Shown here: piece by piece, positions 14,771 to 23,238 of the stretch
How positions within the stretch are numbered: the first letter of the stretch is position 1
How the letters are laid out: each line of letters starts with the position of its first letter
Origin: Chitinophagaceae bacterium UBA2791
GTDB lineage: Bacteria > Bacteroidota > Bacteroidia > Chitinophagales > Chitinophagaceae
Length of the DNA stretch: 31,582 nt
NCBI GenBank assembly: GCA_002352105.1
Contig: DEHV01000019.1
Coordinates: 287-31,868, forward strand
Reading direction: 5' to 3'
Program-made: the position numbers and the translations under genes
The notes under the pieces: model-generated
Seen by the model: only the letters and a program-made list of their open reading frames with translations
What the model was told of the DNA's origin: nothing
Database searches by the model: none

Positions 14771-17089
14771 TCAAGACTTTGACAGCGTCTCCTCCAGGTT
14801 ATATAGTAATGAGATGGTTTTCATCATGGCGGCGGCAGTCTTGGTATCGATGTCGGGGATATGCGCATACTCTCCCGCCTGCAATGTTTTCTTGTCGCTA
14901 AGCTTGCCCGCGGTAAACAGCGCCAGTTGCTCATTGTAATAATCCATGATCTTGTCCGCCTCCTCTTTTTTAGGCTTCCGAAGCACGATAAGGCGAAAGG
15001 CTTTTTCCAGGTTCGACCGGGCATCGTTATTTTCCCTGACCAGCTTTTCCGCCAATACCCGGGCCGCTTCCATGACGGTCGGGTCGTTCATCATGATCAG
15101 CGCCTGCAGTGGAGTGTTGGTCTTGAGCCGGTTCACCTCGCACTGGTCGCGGTTGCTGGCATCGAACATGATCATGGAGGGAGGAGGCAGGGTAAGTTTG
15201 ATAAAAGTATATAAGCCTCTCCGGTAGAGCGACTCGCCATGGTCCTGGATATAATTGGCCAACACGCCTCTTCCGGAAGTGGAAGCTTCCCACAGGCCGG
15301 AAGGCTGGTAAGGCTTGACGCTGGGCCCGCCCAGCTTTTTCACCAGCAGCCCGCTGCTCGACAATACCAGGTCGCGCACAAACTCAGCTTTTAGCCGGTT
15401 GCGGGGCGCGCGGCTATAGTAAAGGTTATCCGGGTCGCGTTCAAATTTTTCCCGGTCTACCACGGCCGACTGCCGGTAGACAGCGGAGCTAACGATCTTT
15501 TTGAGAATATATTTAATATCCCATTGATGATCCATGAAATCCACCGCCAGCCAGTCCAGCAATTCCGGGTGGGTAGGCAGTTCGCCCTGCATGCCAAAAT
15601 CGCCGGAGGTCTTCAGCAGGCCGACGCCGAAGATCTCCTGCCATAGCTGGTTCACAAAGACCCGGGCCGTAAGCGGGTTGTTCCGGTCTACGGTCCATTC
15701 CGCCAGGCCCTTCCTGTTCTTCTCATATTTTGTCGTATCGAAGGGCATCACGGCATTAAGGGCCGTAGCTTCCACTTCTTTTCCCGGCGAATCGTATAAG
15801 CCCCGGTTCAGCACATAGGTCTTGCGAAGCGTATCCCTTTCTCCCATGACCGATACCGTTAGCCTCACAGTGTCCTGGTAGTTGATATAAGCATAGAGAT
15901 CGTCTATTTCCTGTTTGGTCAGGGAAAGCATCGGGTTCTTTGCCGGCTTGGATACGGATACATCTCCCTCGTATCCTAGTTCATAGGTGTTATTAAAGAA
16001 CGCGTATAGTCTAAAATAATCTTCCTGCGAAAAGGGATCGTATTTATGATCGTGGCATTGCGCGCATTCGATGGTGAGCCCCAATACCCCCTTGCCATAG
16101 GTCTTTGTTTTGTCCACCAGGTATTCCACCCGGTATTCTTCTTCTATAACGCCGCCCTCTTCGGTATACTTATGATTGCGTAGAAAGGCGGTGGCCAGGA
16201 TATTTTCCTTGCTGGCATCGGGCAGCATGTCTCCTGCCAACTGCAAAACGATAAAGCGATCGTAAGGAATATTGGCATTAAACGCATGGATTACCCAGTC
16301 GCGGTAAGGCCATTGCGTGCGGATATTATCGTCCTGGTAACCGTAGGAATCGGCATAGCGCGCAATATCCAGCCAATGCACCGCCATCTTCTCCCCGTAG
16401 GCTTTATCGCTTAGGAGCTCGTCGACTATTTTTTCATACGCTCCCTCAGTATTATCGGCCAGGAACCTGTCCATCATTTCCAGGCTTGGCGGCAAGCCGG
16501 TAAGATCGAGCGCCACGCGCTTCAACAGTCGTTCTTTATCGGCTTCGGGATTGGGCCCGAAGTTTTTTGATTCCATCTTTTTAAGGATGAAATGATCTAT
16601 TTCATTCCTTGGCCAATCCTTTCGTTTAACGACGGGCAGGGGCAATTTCTCCGGGGGAATAAAAGCCCAATGCTTTTCATATTTCGCGCCCTGTTTGATC
16701 CATTTCCGGAACAGGGCAATTTCATGATCGTTCAATAAGGAAAGATGCGATTCCGGGGTAGGCATCTGGTAAGCGGGATCTGTCGAGCTGATCCGTTTCA
16801 TCAGTTCGGATTGATCGGGCTTTCCCGGAACAATGGCAAAAGCGCCCTTTGTCTCGTGCAGCGGGGCGTATGCCGAATCGGGTATATCCAGCCGCAGCCC
16901 GGCTTTCTGCATCGCAACATCGGGACCGTGGCAGGCAAAACATTTGTCGGAGAGAATAGGCCGGATATGAAAATTATAGCTGACGATATCCGGCATTTCC
17001 TGGCCGCCTGTCGTCGCTCCCTTATTCATGCAAGCCGCCGCCAATCCGATCAGGGCCATGATGACCAGGGTAGTGACAAACAATCGCAT
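14771..17089 (-). CDS. PSCyt1/DUF1549/DUF1553 haem-binding protein (planctomycete type)
   Basis: First gene of the minus-strand operon; 772 residues. An N-terminal export signal ends LIGLAAAC (Cys20), probably a lipoprotein site. The PSCyt1 cytochrome c domain (about 35-140) has the haem motif CFACH at 50-54 and YQMPTPESHLSLLNDHEIALFRKW near 110-130. DUF1549 follows (about 160-370) with the signature WLDIARYADSYGYQDD and a second CxxCH, CAQCH, at 342-346, in CAQCHDHKYDPFSQEDYFRLY. DUF1553 fills about 425-740 (PLTARVFVNQLWQEIFGVGL, then SGDFGMQGELPTHPELLDWL). All three domains are complete, though the protein is shorter than many planctomycete relatives. The family is of unknown function, widespread in Planctomycetes and found in carbohydrate-related loci. 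A -7 promoter-like element lies 45 bases upstream of the start. Confidence 0.93.
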   Translation of the reverse strand: MRLFVTTLVIMALIGLAAACMNKGATTGGQEMPDIVSYNFHIRPILSDKCFACHGPDVAMQKAGLRLDIPDSAYAPLHETKGAFAIVPGKPDQSELMKRISSTDPAYQMPTPESHLSLLNDHEIALFRKWIKQGAKYEKHWAFIPPEKLPLPVVKRKDWPRNEIDHFILKKMESKNFGPNPEADKERLLKRVALDLTGLPPSLEMMDRFLADNTEGAYEKIVDELLSDKAYGEKMAVHWLDIARYADSYGYQDDNIRTQWPYRDWVIHAFNANIPYDRFIVLQLAGDMLPDASKENILATAFLRNHKYTEEGGVIEEEYRVEYLVDKTKTYGKGVLGLTIECAQCHDHKYDPFSQEDYFRLYAFFNNTYELGYEGDVSVSKPAKNPMLSLTKQEIDDLYAYINYQDTVRLTVSVMGERDTLRKTYVLNRGLYDSPGKEVEATALNAVMPFDTTKYEKNRKGLAEWTVDRNNPLTARVFVNQLWQEIFGVGLLKTSGDFGMQGELPTHPELLDWLAVDFMDHQWDIKYILKKIVSSAVYRQSAVVDREKFERDPDNLYYSRAPRNRLKAEFVRDLVLSSSGLLVKKLGGPSVKPYQPSGLWEASTSGRGVLANYIQDHGESLYRRGLYTFIKLTLPPPSMIMFDASNRDQCEVNRLKTNTPLQALIMMNDPTVMEAARVLAEKLVRENNDARSNLEKAFRLIVLRKPKKEEADKIMDYYNEQLALFTAGKLSDKKTLQAGEYAHIPDIDTKTAAAMMKTISLLYNLEETLSKS

Positions 17090-17133
17090 AGCTATATTGC
17101 TTTCTGAAATAATCGGTAAAAATCTACGCTAAC

Positions 17134-17141
17134 CAAATTTA
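17134..17141 (-). promoter_or_regulatory. Putative -7 element of the cytochrome/DUF1501 operon
   Basis: TAAATTTG on the minus strand matches TAnnTTTG exactly and would give a leader of about 40 bases before ATG 17089. No clear -33 TTTG is visible, only a TTTA 15 bases upstream. It lies in the divergent gap with the helicase gene, where a promoter is expected. Confidence 0.5.
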
Positions 17142-17339
17142 CTTCTTTTGGGCGATTAAAGCCTAACTATAAATAGGGGGTAATGACAAGGTTGCAACTT
17201 TCCTGTTCATTTTGTTTGGCGGCTTTATACTCCAGTGTAGCGACACGGTTTCAACCCTCATACTTTATGAATCTTCAGTAAAAATTCAAACAAGTCTCTA
17301 TCATAACAATAGCAGCTCGCCGGGATGGGCCTATCTCCG

Positions 17340-17347
17340 TAATTTTG
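17340..17347 (+). promoter_or_regulatory. Putative -7 element abutting the helicase start codon
   Basis: TAATTTTG matches TAnnTTTG exactly and ends 4 bases before ATG 17352. With the usual spacing, transcription would begin at or next to the A of the start codon, giving a leaderless mRNA. No -33 element is evident. Chance occurrence is possible. Confidence 0.4.
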
Positions 17348-17351
17348 CGGG

Positions 17352-18674
17352 ATGCAAAAAGAACAAGGCCCTTTCGGGGAGATCCTGGCCCGTTTGAAAA
17401 TTGAGGCGCTGAATAACATGCAGTTGGCCGCCCTGGAAGCCAATCAGCAGGATAAGGATATCGTTCTGATCTCGGCGACAGGCTCCGGGAAAACGCTTGC
17501 CTTCCTGCTTCCCTTACTGGAATTGATGGACCCGGAAAACCGCGCAACGCAGGCAATGGTGATCGTTCCCTCCCGGGAGCTGGCGCTGCAGATCGACCAG
17601 GTATTCCGGTCGATGGGAACAGGATTTACGGCAACCTGCTGCTATGGCGGACGCCTGCGGGAAACGGAGGAAAACAACCTGTCGCAGGCGCCGGCGCTGA
17701 TCATCGGCACCGCGGGCAGACTGGCAGATCATCTGCGCAGGGGCAATATTAAGCCGGAGCATATCAGGACCCTGGTACTGGATGAGTTTGACAAATCCCT
17801 CGAGCAGGGATATGAAGAAGAACTTTCTTTTATCATTGGCTCGCTGAGCAACCTGCAAAAACGCATCCTGACCTCGGCCACCAGGATAGCGGAGATCCCT
17901 GCCTATGTGGGGTTAAACGAACCCCTGCTGCTGGATCATTCCGCCGAAACAAAAAAGGAGGCGCTGGCCATTCAATGGATAAGAAGCGAAGAAAAGGACA
18001 AGCTGGAAACGTTGTTCACCTTGCTTTGCCTGGCCGGCGACCGGTCTGCCATCGTATTTTGTAATCACCGGGAATCGGTGGAACGCATAAGCCAATGGCT
18101 GTCCGGCAAAGGGATAGTGAACGTATATTATCATGGCTCGATGGAGCAGCGCGACCGGGAGATGGCCTTATGCAAATTCCGCAACGGGACCTCAAACGTT
18201 TTGATCACGACCGACCTGGCTGCGCGCGGACTGGACATTCCTTATATAAGATATATCATTCACTACCACCTGCCCTTAACGGCAGAGGCTTTCACGCACC
18301 GGAACGGAAGAACGGCGAGAATGGATGCAAGCGGCACAGCCATCCTGATCCTGGGGCCTGAGGAGAATATCCCTGGTTATGTGCAACAGGATATCCCGCC
18401 GGTGGCATTACCGCCCAGGCTGACGATCCCCGATAAGCCCAAATGGTCTACGCTGTTTATCGCCGCAGGCAAAAAAGACAAGATCAACAAGGTAGATATC
18501 GTAGGATTTCTTACCAACAAGGGCCAGCTTAAAAAAGAAGACCTGGGCCTGATAGAAGTAAAAGATTTTATGTCGTTCGCCGCAGTAAGAAAATCTAAAA
18601 TCGGATTCATGCTGGAGAAGATCAAGAACGAGAAAATAAAAAATAAAAAGCTGAAGATTGGAATAGCCAAATAG
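17352..18674 (+). CDS. dbpA: DEAD-box RNA helicase with DbpA-type RNA-binding domain
   Basis: An ATP-dependent RNA helicase of 440 residues. Core motifs in order: Walker A SATGSGKT (near 42), PSRELALQ, GTAGRL, DEFD in place of DEAD (near 143), SAT (near 173), then in the second RecA domain IVFCNHRES, TTDLAARGLDIP (near 290) and HRNGRTAR. After a short linker comes a C-terminal RRM-like domain (about 365-422, WSTLFIAAGKKDKINKVDIVGFL) that matches the DbpA RNA-binding domain, known in E. coli to recognise 23S rRNA hairpin 92 during late 50S subunit assembly. The protein ends in a lysine-rich tail. Codons before the first ATG contain a promoter-like element, so the mRNA may be leaderless. It is divergent from the cytochrome operon and functionally unrelated to it. 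The dbpA name is by domain similarity. Confidence 0.93.
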   Translation: MQKEQGPFGEILARLKIEALNNMQLAALEANQQDKDIVLISATGSGKTLAFLLPLLELMDPENRATQAMVIVPSRELALQIDQVFRSMGTGFTATCCYGGRLRETEENNLSQAPALIIGTAGRLADHLRRGNIKPEHIRTLVLDEFDKSLEQGYEEELSFIIGSLSNLQKRILTSATRIAEIPAYVGLNEPLLLDHSAETKKEALAIQWIRSEEKDKLETLFTLLCLAGDRSAIVFCNHRESVERISQWLSGKGIVNVYYHGSMEQRDREMALCKFRNGTSNVLITTDLAARGLDIPYIRYIIHYHLPLTAEAFTHRNGRTARMDASGTAILILGPEENIPGYVQQDIPPVALPPRLTIPDKPKWSTLFIAAGKKDKINKVDIVGFLTNKGQLKKEDLGLIEVKDFMSFAAVRKSKIGFMLEKIKNEKIKNKKLKIGIAK

Positions 18675-18734
18675 GTTTTTGGTAAATTGTCATTTTAAAA
18701 ATTCAATTCTTTTTTCAAAGCACAAACCAGGTCT

Positions 18735-20054
18735 ATGCGCAAGTTGAATGTTTCTTTGTTTTTAGTGATTGCTTTTTCTGCCCTTGGCATCCCCCCTTCT
18801 TTCGGTCAGTCAACCGCTTTAAGAAACAAGGTTTCGCAGGAGGTCAGCAAGGTGGAATCCAAGGTGATCGCCTGGCGACGTGATTTTCATGAGCATCCCG
18901 AGCTCGGCAACCGGGAAACGCGCACCGCGGGTATTGTTGCGGAACATCTCCGTTCCTTAGGCCTGGAAGTGCAGACAGGCGTGGCGGTAACCGGCGTGGT
19001 AGGCGTATTAAAAGGCGGCAAACCCGGCCCGGTGGTCGCGCTCAGGGCCGATATGGACGCGCTTCCGATAACAGAAAGAACGCCTGTGCCCTTTGCTTCG
19101 AAAGTTAAGACCACCTATAACGGGCAGGAAGTGGGCGTTATGCATGCCTGCGGTCATGATACCCATACCGCCATGCTAATGGGCGTCGCGGAAGTATTTG
19201 CGGGCATGAAAAAAGACATCAGGGGAACCATAAAATTTATTTTTCAACCCGCTGAAGAAGGCGCTCCTGTAGGAGAAGAAGGCGGCGCCGAGCTGATGGT
19301 TAAAGAAGGAGCGCTCGACAATCCAAAAGTGGATGTGATATTCGGATTGCATTGCGATGCACACCGCGAGGTGGGAAAGATCGGCTATCGGCCGGGGGGA
19401 GCGTTGGCCGCGGTTAATGATATCCGTATTGTGATACATGGCAAACAATCGCATGGCGCCGCGCCCTGGACCTCTGTGGATCCCATTGTGACCGCTTCAC
19501 AGATCGTGACGAACCTGCAGACCATCGTCAGCCGGAACATCAATCTTACCAATAACCCGGCCGTGGTCACCATTGCCGCCATAAATGGAGGCAACCGGTC
19601 CAATATCATCCCCGAAACAGTGGAAATGCTCGGCACCATGAGAACGCTTGACAAGGGGGATGAAAAGCTCGTCATTGAAAGGATCAAACAGATCGTGACC
19701 AAAACAGCTGAAGCCAATGGCGCCACGGCAGAGGTGCAGATCCCCTATAGCTCTTCTTATCCGCTGGTATATAATGATCCGGCGCTAACGGAAAAAATGG
19801 TGGGTTCCCTGCAAAAAACAGTGGGTATTGAAAACCTTGACCTGGTCACTCCCCGCACGGTTGCGGAAGACTTTGCTTTTTTCCAGCAAAAGGTTCCCGG
19901 GCTGTTTATCTTCCTGGGCGGACTTCCCAAGGGCAAAGACCCCAACACGGCAGGGCCGCATCATACGCCTGATTTTTTTATTGATGAAGCCAGCTTTACG
20001 GTGGGGATGAACGCCCTGGCCAACCTGGCGCTGGACTACTTGCAGCAAAAATAA
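18735..20054 (+). CDS. Secreted M20-family metallopeptidase/amidohydrolase
   Basis: The 439-residue protein belongs to the M20D group (hippurate hydrolase/N-acyl-amino-acid amidohydrolase type). It has an N-terminal signal peptide ending SFGQ near residue 25, so it acts outside the cytoplasm, unlike many members. Metal-binding and catalytic blocks are seen: AWRRDFHEHPELGNRE near 47, LRADMDALPI near 103, MHACGHDTHTAMLMGVAEVF near 137, FQPAEEGAPVGEEGGAE near 174 with the catalytic Glu, GLHCDAHREVGKIGYRPG near 205, the dimerisation domain, and GPHHTPDFFIDE near 410. The length is normal and all ligands appear present. It lies 60 bp after the helicase gene and is convergent with the next gene, whose stop is only 12 bp away. 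Substrate not predictable; N-acylated amino acids or small peptides are typical of the family. Confidence 0.93.
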   Translation: MRKLNVSLFLVIAFSALGIPPSFGQSTALRNKVSQEVSKVESKVIAWRRDFHEHPELGNRETRTAGIVAEHLRSLGLEVQTGVAVTGVVGVLKGGKPGPVVALRADMDALPITERTPVPFASKVKTTYNGQEVGVMHACGHDTHTAMLMGVAEVFAGMKKDIRGTIKFIFQPAEEGAPVGEEGGAELMVKEGALDNPKVDVIFGLHCDAHREVGKIGYRPGGALAAVNDIRIVIHGKQSHGAAPWTSVDPIVTASQIVTNLQTIVSRNINLTNNPAVVTIAAINGGNRSNIIPETVEMLGTMRTLDKGDEKLVIERIKQIVTKTAEANGATAEVQIPYSSSYPLVYNDPALTEKMVGSLQKTVGIENLDLVTPRTVAEDFAFFQQKVPGLFIFLGGLPKGKDPNTAGPHHTPDFFIDEASFTVGMNALANLALDYLQQK

Positions 20055-20066
20055 ATCTATCGCTAT

Positions 20067-21401
20067 TTATCTTTTAGCAAAGTTACCGGTATACTGTAAT
20101 CCTTCCTTTGAAGAAACGACCAGGAAATAGGCGCCTGATGGAAGCGAAGAAATATCTACCGATCCCTTGTTGACGCCCTGCTCCAGGTTCTGCTTCCTCG
20201 AAAAAGCTATTTTCCCGGAAAGCGTATATACCTGGATAGAGGTTTCTTTTTTCGTAACGCTGTTAATTGTATAACTAAGAGTAGAAACAGCAGGATTGGG
20301 GTATAGCTGTACTTCGCTTTTGATATTGTTGCTGATGGTAACAATCTTTGAATAGGTGAAACCTCCCTGGATATCCACCTGCTTTAACCTGTACTGATTG
20401 AGGCCGTCTAAGGGGCGGCTATCGGTAAAAACATAGGAAGAAACTGTAGCGCCCGGCGTCACAAATACCTTTCCTATGGAATCAAAACCGTGCTGCGCTG
20501 CGCGCTCAATGGTAAAATAATGACCGTCATTGCCGGCATTATCCGCGCTCCAGCGAAGCGTTGTTTTTTCATTGTTCCGCTCGCCGGTGAAACTTAATAG
20601 TTTTACGGGAAGTATACCGGCTACATATATGTCCTTGCTCAATGAAACAACCGTACAAAGATTATTGCTCAGGTTCACAGAGATGGATTTATTCCCTGCG
20701 GCAGACCAGGCAATACCTGAGGGGTCCTGCAGGGCAGCTGTTGCAGGGGTTCCGCCGGGAAAGTTCCAGTTATAATTTACTCCGGCAGCCGGCGTATTCG
20801 CTACCGAAAAATCAGTCCCTGCATTCAGGGTAGTCGATTCAGGTCCCTGTATCGCGAAAGAAGTAACCGGGCTCAAACTGATATCATCGATCAACACCCC
20901 GTAAGTCTTTGTATTGTTGGAATTCAAAAACTCCACTTTTACCTTCCTGTCGGGCGAGGAAGAAGGGATATCGAAAGAAAGATCGGTCGTTTGTAAGTTG
21001 AAATTTTTATTACTATAAGAAAACGTAGAGTTAATATACTGGACGCCCGATTGTACGCCGGTAACCCTGGCAATGATCGATACCGTATTAGGGGTATTGC
21101 CGTCTTTTCTCCTGGACCCCTTAAAACTGAAATTATAGGACTGGCCCGGGAAGATACAAACCTGCTGGTTAATACAACGCTCCACATCTATTTCCGTTAC
21201 ATAGTTGGAACTTACGCTTCCGCCATATACGGTTTCAGGATTGATTTCAATAGTGCAGGCAGTACTCCATCCTGAGGCATTGCCATTAAATCCCGGGTTA
21301 ACGATTAAATTCTGTCCATAAACCGATGTAGAAAAGATAAATGAAAAGAATAAAAACTTTCTTTTAAAGGAGTTCCGGAAATGGCTATTGAAGGTTTTCA
21401 T
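20067..21401 (-). CDS. Secreted T9SS cargo protein with PKD-like domain
   Basis: A 444-residue secreted protein. The N-terminus has a signal peptide ending SVYGQ, then a carbohydrate-binding-like beta-sandwich (about 30-175: NLIVNPGFNGNASGWS, later VKVEFLNSN). A PKD-like segment follows (about 185-260, GVNYNWNFPGGTPATAALQDPSG). The end carries a type IX secretion sorting domain (about 360-444: VQLYPNPAVSTLSYTI, GKIAFSRKQ, SLPSGAYFLVV), which directs export through the Por system and usually surface attachment. No catalytic domain is visible, so it is likely an adhesin or binding protein. A GTG at 21407 is also in frame; ATG 21401 is the better start. The upstream gap contains a perfect 20-bp palindrome. 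Confidence 0.9.
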   Translation of the reverse strand: MKTFNSHFRNSFKRKFLFFSFIFSTSVYGQNLIVNPGFNGNASGWSTACTIEINPETVYGGSVSSNYVTEIDVERCINQQVCIFPGQSYNFSFKGSRRKDGNTPNTVSIIARVTGVQSGVQYINSTFSYSNKNFNLQTTDLSFDIPSSSPDRKVKVEFLNSNNTKTYGVLIDDISLSPVTSFAIQGPESTTLNAGTDFSVANTPAAGVNYNWNFPGGTPATAALQDPSGIAWSAAGNKSISVNLSNNLCTVVSLSKDIYVAGILPVKLLSFTGERNNEKTTLRWSADNAGNDGHYFTIERAAQHGFDSIGKVFVTPGATVSSYVFTDSRPLDGLNQYRLKQVDIQGGFTYSKIVTISNNIKSEVQLYPNPAVSTLSYTINSVTKKETSIQVYTLSGKIAFSRKQNLEQGVNKGSVDISSLPSGAYFLVVSSKEGLQYTGNFAKR

Positions 21402-21778
21402 AATCACTATTTTTAACTGTGATTAAGGTTTCATATCCAGCGCCAGGGTATTAATATATGATTATTAAAATGTTATAAATGATATATTATAATATTCAGT
21501 CTCAAAATCAGTCTCGAATTCCCACAAATGGAATATATTCCATTTTGGAACAGGACATAATAGCGTCTATTGCACGGAAAGGGGATATAAAAGCAGCGTT
21601 CGGCCACGCTGTTAGCAAAACCTTTGCGACTAACGGCCGGCTATCGGGTATTAAAAACAAATAATGTACGGATAAAACATGACAGAGATTAAAAAAACAG
21701 TCAATTTTGATACGTCCGACAGATGCAAAGCATCGGTAGCTTTATACAATAAACAGGTTGCCCTTTAAAACATTTCGC
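21402..21778. other. Intergenic region between divergent T9SS and AI-2E genes
   Basis: About 377 AT-rich bases separate two divergently transcribed genes. A 61-codon frame at 21479-21664 has no recognisable family, no ribosome-binding site and unlikely composition, so I do not call it a gene. The region holds a 20-bp palindrome at 21526-21545 and, on the plus strand, TAGCTTTA at 21737-21744, one base off the -7 consensus and 35 bases before the AI-2E start. No hairpin with a T tract was seen. Confidence 0.6.
21526..21545. promoter_or_regulatory. Perfect 20-bp palindrome, candidate operator
   Basis: AAATGGAATATATTCCATTT is identical to its own reverse complement over all 20 bases. A dimeric regulator binding site is the simplest reading, placed 125 bases ahead of the T9SS gene and 234 bases ahead of the AI-2E gene. 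The regulator is unknown. Confidence 0.5.
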
Positions 21779-22798
21779 ATGAACCAGATACCCGGTAATG
21801 CCATCCGGCAGATCCTATTTTTGTCTGTTATCATTCTGTTGGGGATCGTGCTGTTCTTCCAGCTCAATTCCTTTATTCCCGCTTTCCTCGGCGCTTATAC
21901 CTTATATATCCTCATGCGGAAATACCAGTTCATCCTGGAAGGAAAATACAAATGGAAAAAAAGCGTGAGCGCGGCGCTGCTGATGTTGATCTCCTTTGTT
22001 GTTATCCTGTTACCCATTTTTGTGCTGGTCAATATGGTGTCTTCAAAATTGGGATACGCCATACAGCATTCCTCCGAGGTGTTAACGACCATCAAAAATT
22101 TTATACAGAAATATGAAGACCAGTATGGCATTGAGATCCTTACCGATATAAACGTTCAGAAATTGACCAGCTGGGGAGCCCAAACGCTGCCGCAGGTACT
22201 GAACTCCACCTTGAATACGCTGGTAACCATTGTAATGATGTATTTCGTTTTGTACTTTATGCTGACAGACGGCAGAAAAATGGAATCAAAACTGTATGAA
22301 TGGGCGCCCCTGAAAGATGAGAATATATTGTTGTTGCGCAGGGATCTTAACCGCATGGTATTGTCTAACGCTATCGGTATCCCCCTGATCGCCCTGGTTC
22401 AGGGCGTCGTGGGGCTGATCGGTTATTTAATAATAGGCGTTCCCGAACCGATGTTCTGGTTTGTGATCACCTGCATCTCCGGGATGTTGCCGGTAGTGGG
22501 CGCAGCCCTGGCTTATATACCGCTTGCCATAACGCTGTTTGCCGAGGATGATTCCCTTCGCGGCATTATTGTATTGATATTCGGGTTGGCGGTTATCGGA
22601 AGCGTGGATAATATTTTCCGCTTCTGGCTTCAGAAAAAATTAGTGGACATACACCCCATCATCACCGTATTCGGCGTGATCATCGGGGTAAATATCTTTG
22701 GATTTATCGGCCTTATTTTCGGACCTATCCTCATCTCCCTTTTCATAATAATGGTCAAGATCTATAAAAACGAATTCGGCAAACCCCAGACCGGGTAA
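21779..22798 (+). CDS. AI-2E family transporter (PF01594-type membrane protein)
   Basis: A 339-residue multi-pass inner-membrane protein with the layout of the AI-2E/PerM family: paired helices at the N-terminus (QILFLSVIILLGIVLFF, SFIPAFLGAYTLYILM), a third and fourth helix, a soluble amphipathic stretch (about 105-165, with the TIKNFIQKYEDQYGIEIL segment), then the conserved membrane region with IGVPEPMFWFVITCISGMLPVVGAALAYIPLA near 225-255 and the family closing block DNIFRFWLQKKLVDIHPIITVFGVIIG near 285. Members export small molecules or act as sodium/proton antiporters; AI-2 itself is the substrate of only some, so the name should not be taken as function. The frame is open from TTG 21758, but ATG 21779 is the better start. 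It is a single-gene unit. Confidence 0.93.
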   Translation: MNQIPGNAIRQILFLSVIILLGIVLFFQLNSFIPAFLGAYTLYILMRKYQFILEGKYKWKKSVSAALLMLISFVVILLPIFVLVNMVSSKLGYAIQHSSEVLTTIKNFIQKYEDQYGIEILTDINVQKLTSWGAQTLPQVLNSTLNTLVTIVMMYFVLYFMLTDGRKMESKLYEWAPLKDENILLLRRDLNRMVLSNAIGIPLIALVQGVVGLIGYLIIGVPEPMFWFVITCISGMLPVVGAALAYIPLAITLFAEDDSLRGIIVLIFGLAVIGSVDNIFRFWLQKKLVDIHPIITVFGVIIGVNIFGFIGLIFGPILISLFIIMVKIYKNEFGKPQTG

Positions 22799-23238
22799 CC
22801 GGCAGGGCTGCCGCGGGATTTTCCGGGGCGCTCATTACAGGCTTTTCTGACAGCGGGTTCCCTTAATTTTTTCCGTTAACTTTTTCCACCCGCAGAACGG
22901 GTTTAAAGGAAGGGAATGGCCGGGCCCCGCAAGCGCATTGGTACCGCGCCTGCGGCGTTGGGGCGCTGCCGGACCCAGCCTGATCCCTGGCCCGGGCGCG
23001 CTGAAAGTTGAGCCTGAAACCGTTATCAACAATGCCTGGCTAAGCCTTGAGCCCGGCGGCTGAGCGCGCTGAACCCGGGCGTACTTTATATACGCCAGGC
23101 GTTCATGTGATAAAAAATTAAACGTCCAAAACACAATAAAATAAATCCGCTTTATCTCTTGTAAACCTTAACAGGCGATTATATTTTGCAACTCGTTGCT
23201 GTTTAAGGAAACCAACAACCCTATTAAATCCGTACCCT
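22799..23238. other. Intergenic region with a GC-rich block and inverted repeats
   Basis: A 440-bp gap between the AI-2E and L,D-transpeptidase genes. A short hairpin (CGGCA/TGCCG, 22800-22813) follows the AI-2E stop. The part from about 22919 to 23098 is roughly two-thirds G+C, with the richest 60 bases near 78 percent, well above the neighbourhood. It has repeated GCGCGCTGAA blocks, two CCCGGGC palindromes and a small hairpin GGCGTA/TACGCC near 23077-23095. A 99-codon minus-strand frame across it has low-complexity Arg/Pro/Gly content and no known family; I do not call it a gene. The last 120 bases are AT-rich, with TATATTTTG near 23177-23188 as a rough promoter match for the next gene. Confidence 0.55.

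Noticed and set aside
21479..21664. 61-codon plus-strand frame
   Set aside because: No family resemblance, no ribosome-binding site, and it spans the palindrome in an AT-rich regulatory region.
22835..23134. 99-codon minus-strand frame over the GC-rich block
   Set aside because: Composition is what GC-rich non-coding DNA gives (Arg, Pro, Gly, Ala runs), with no start context and no recognisable domain.
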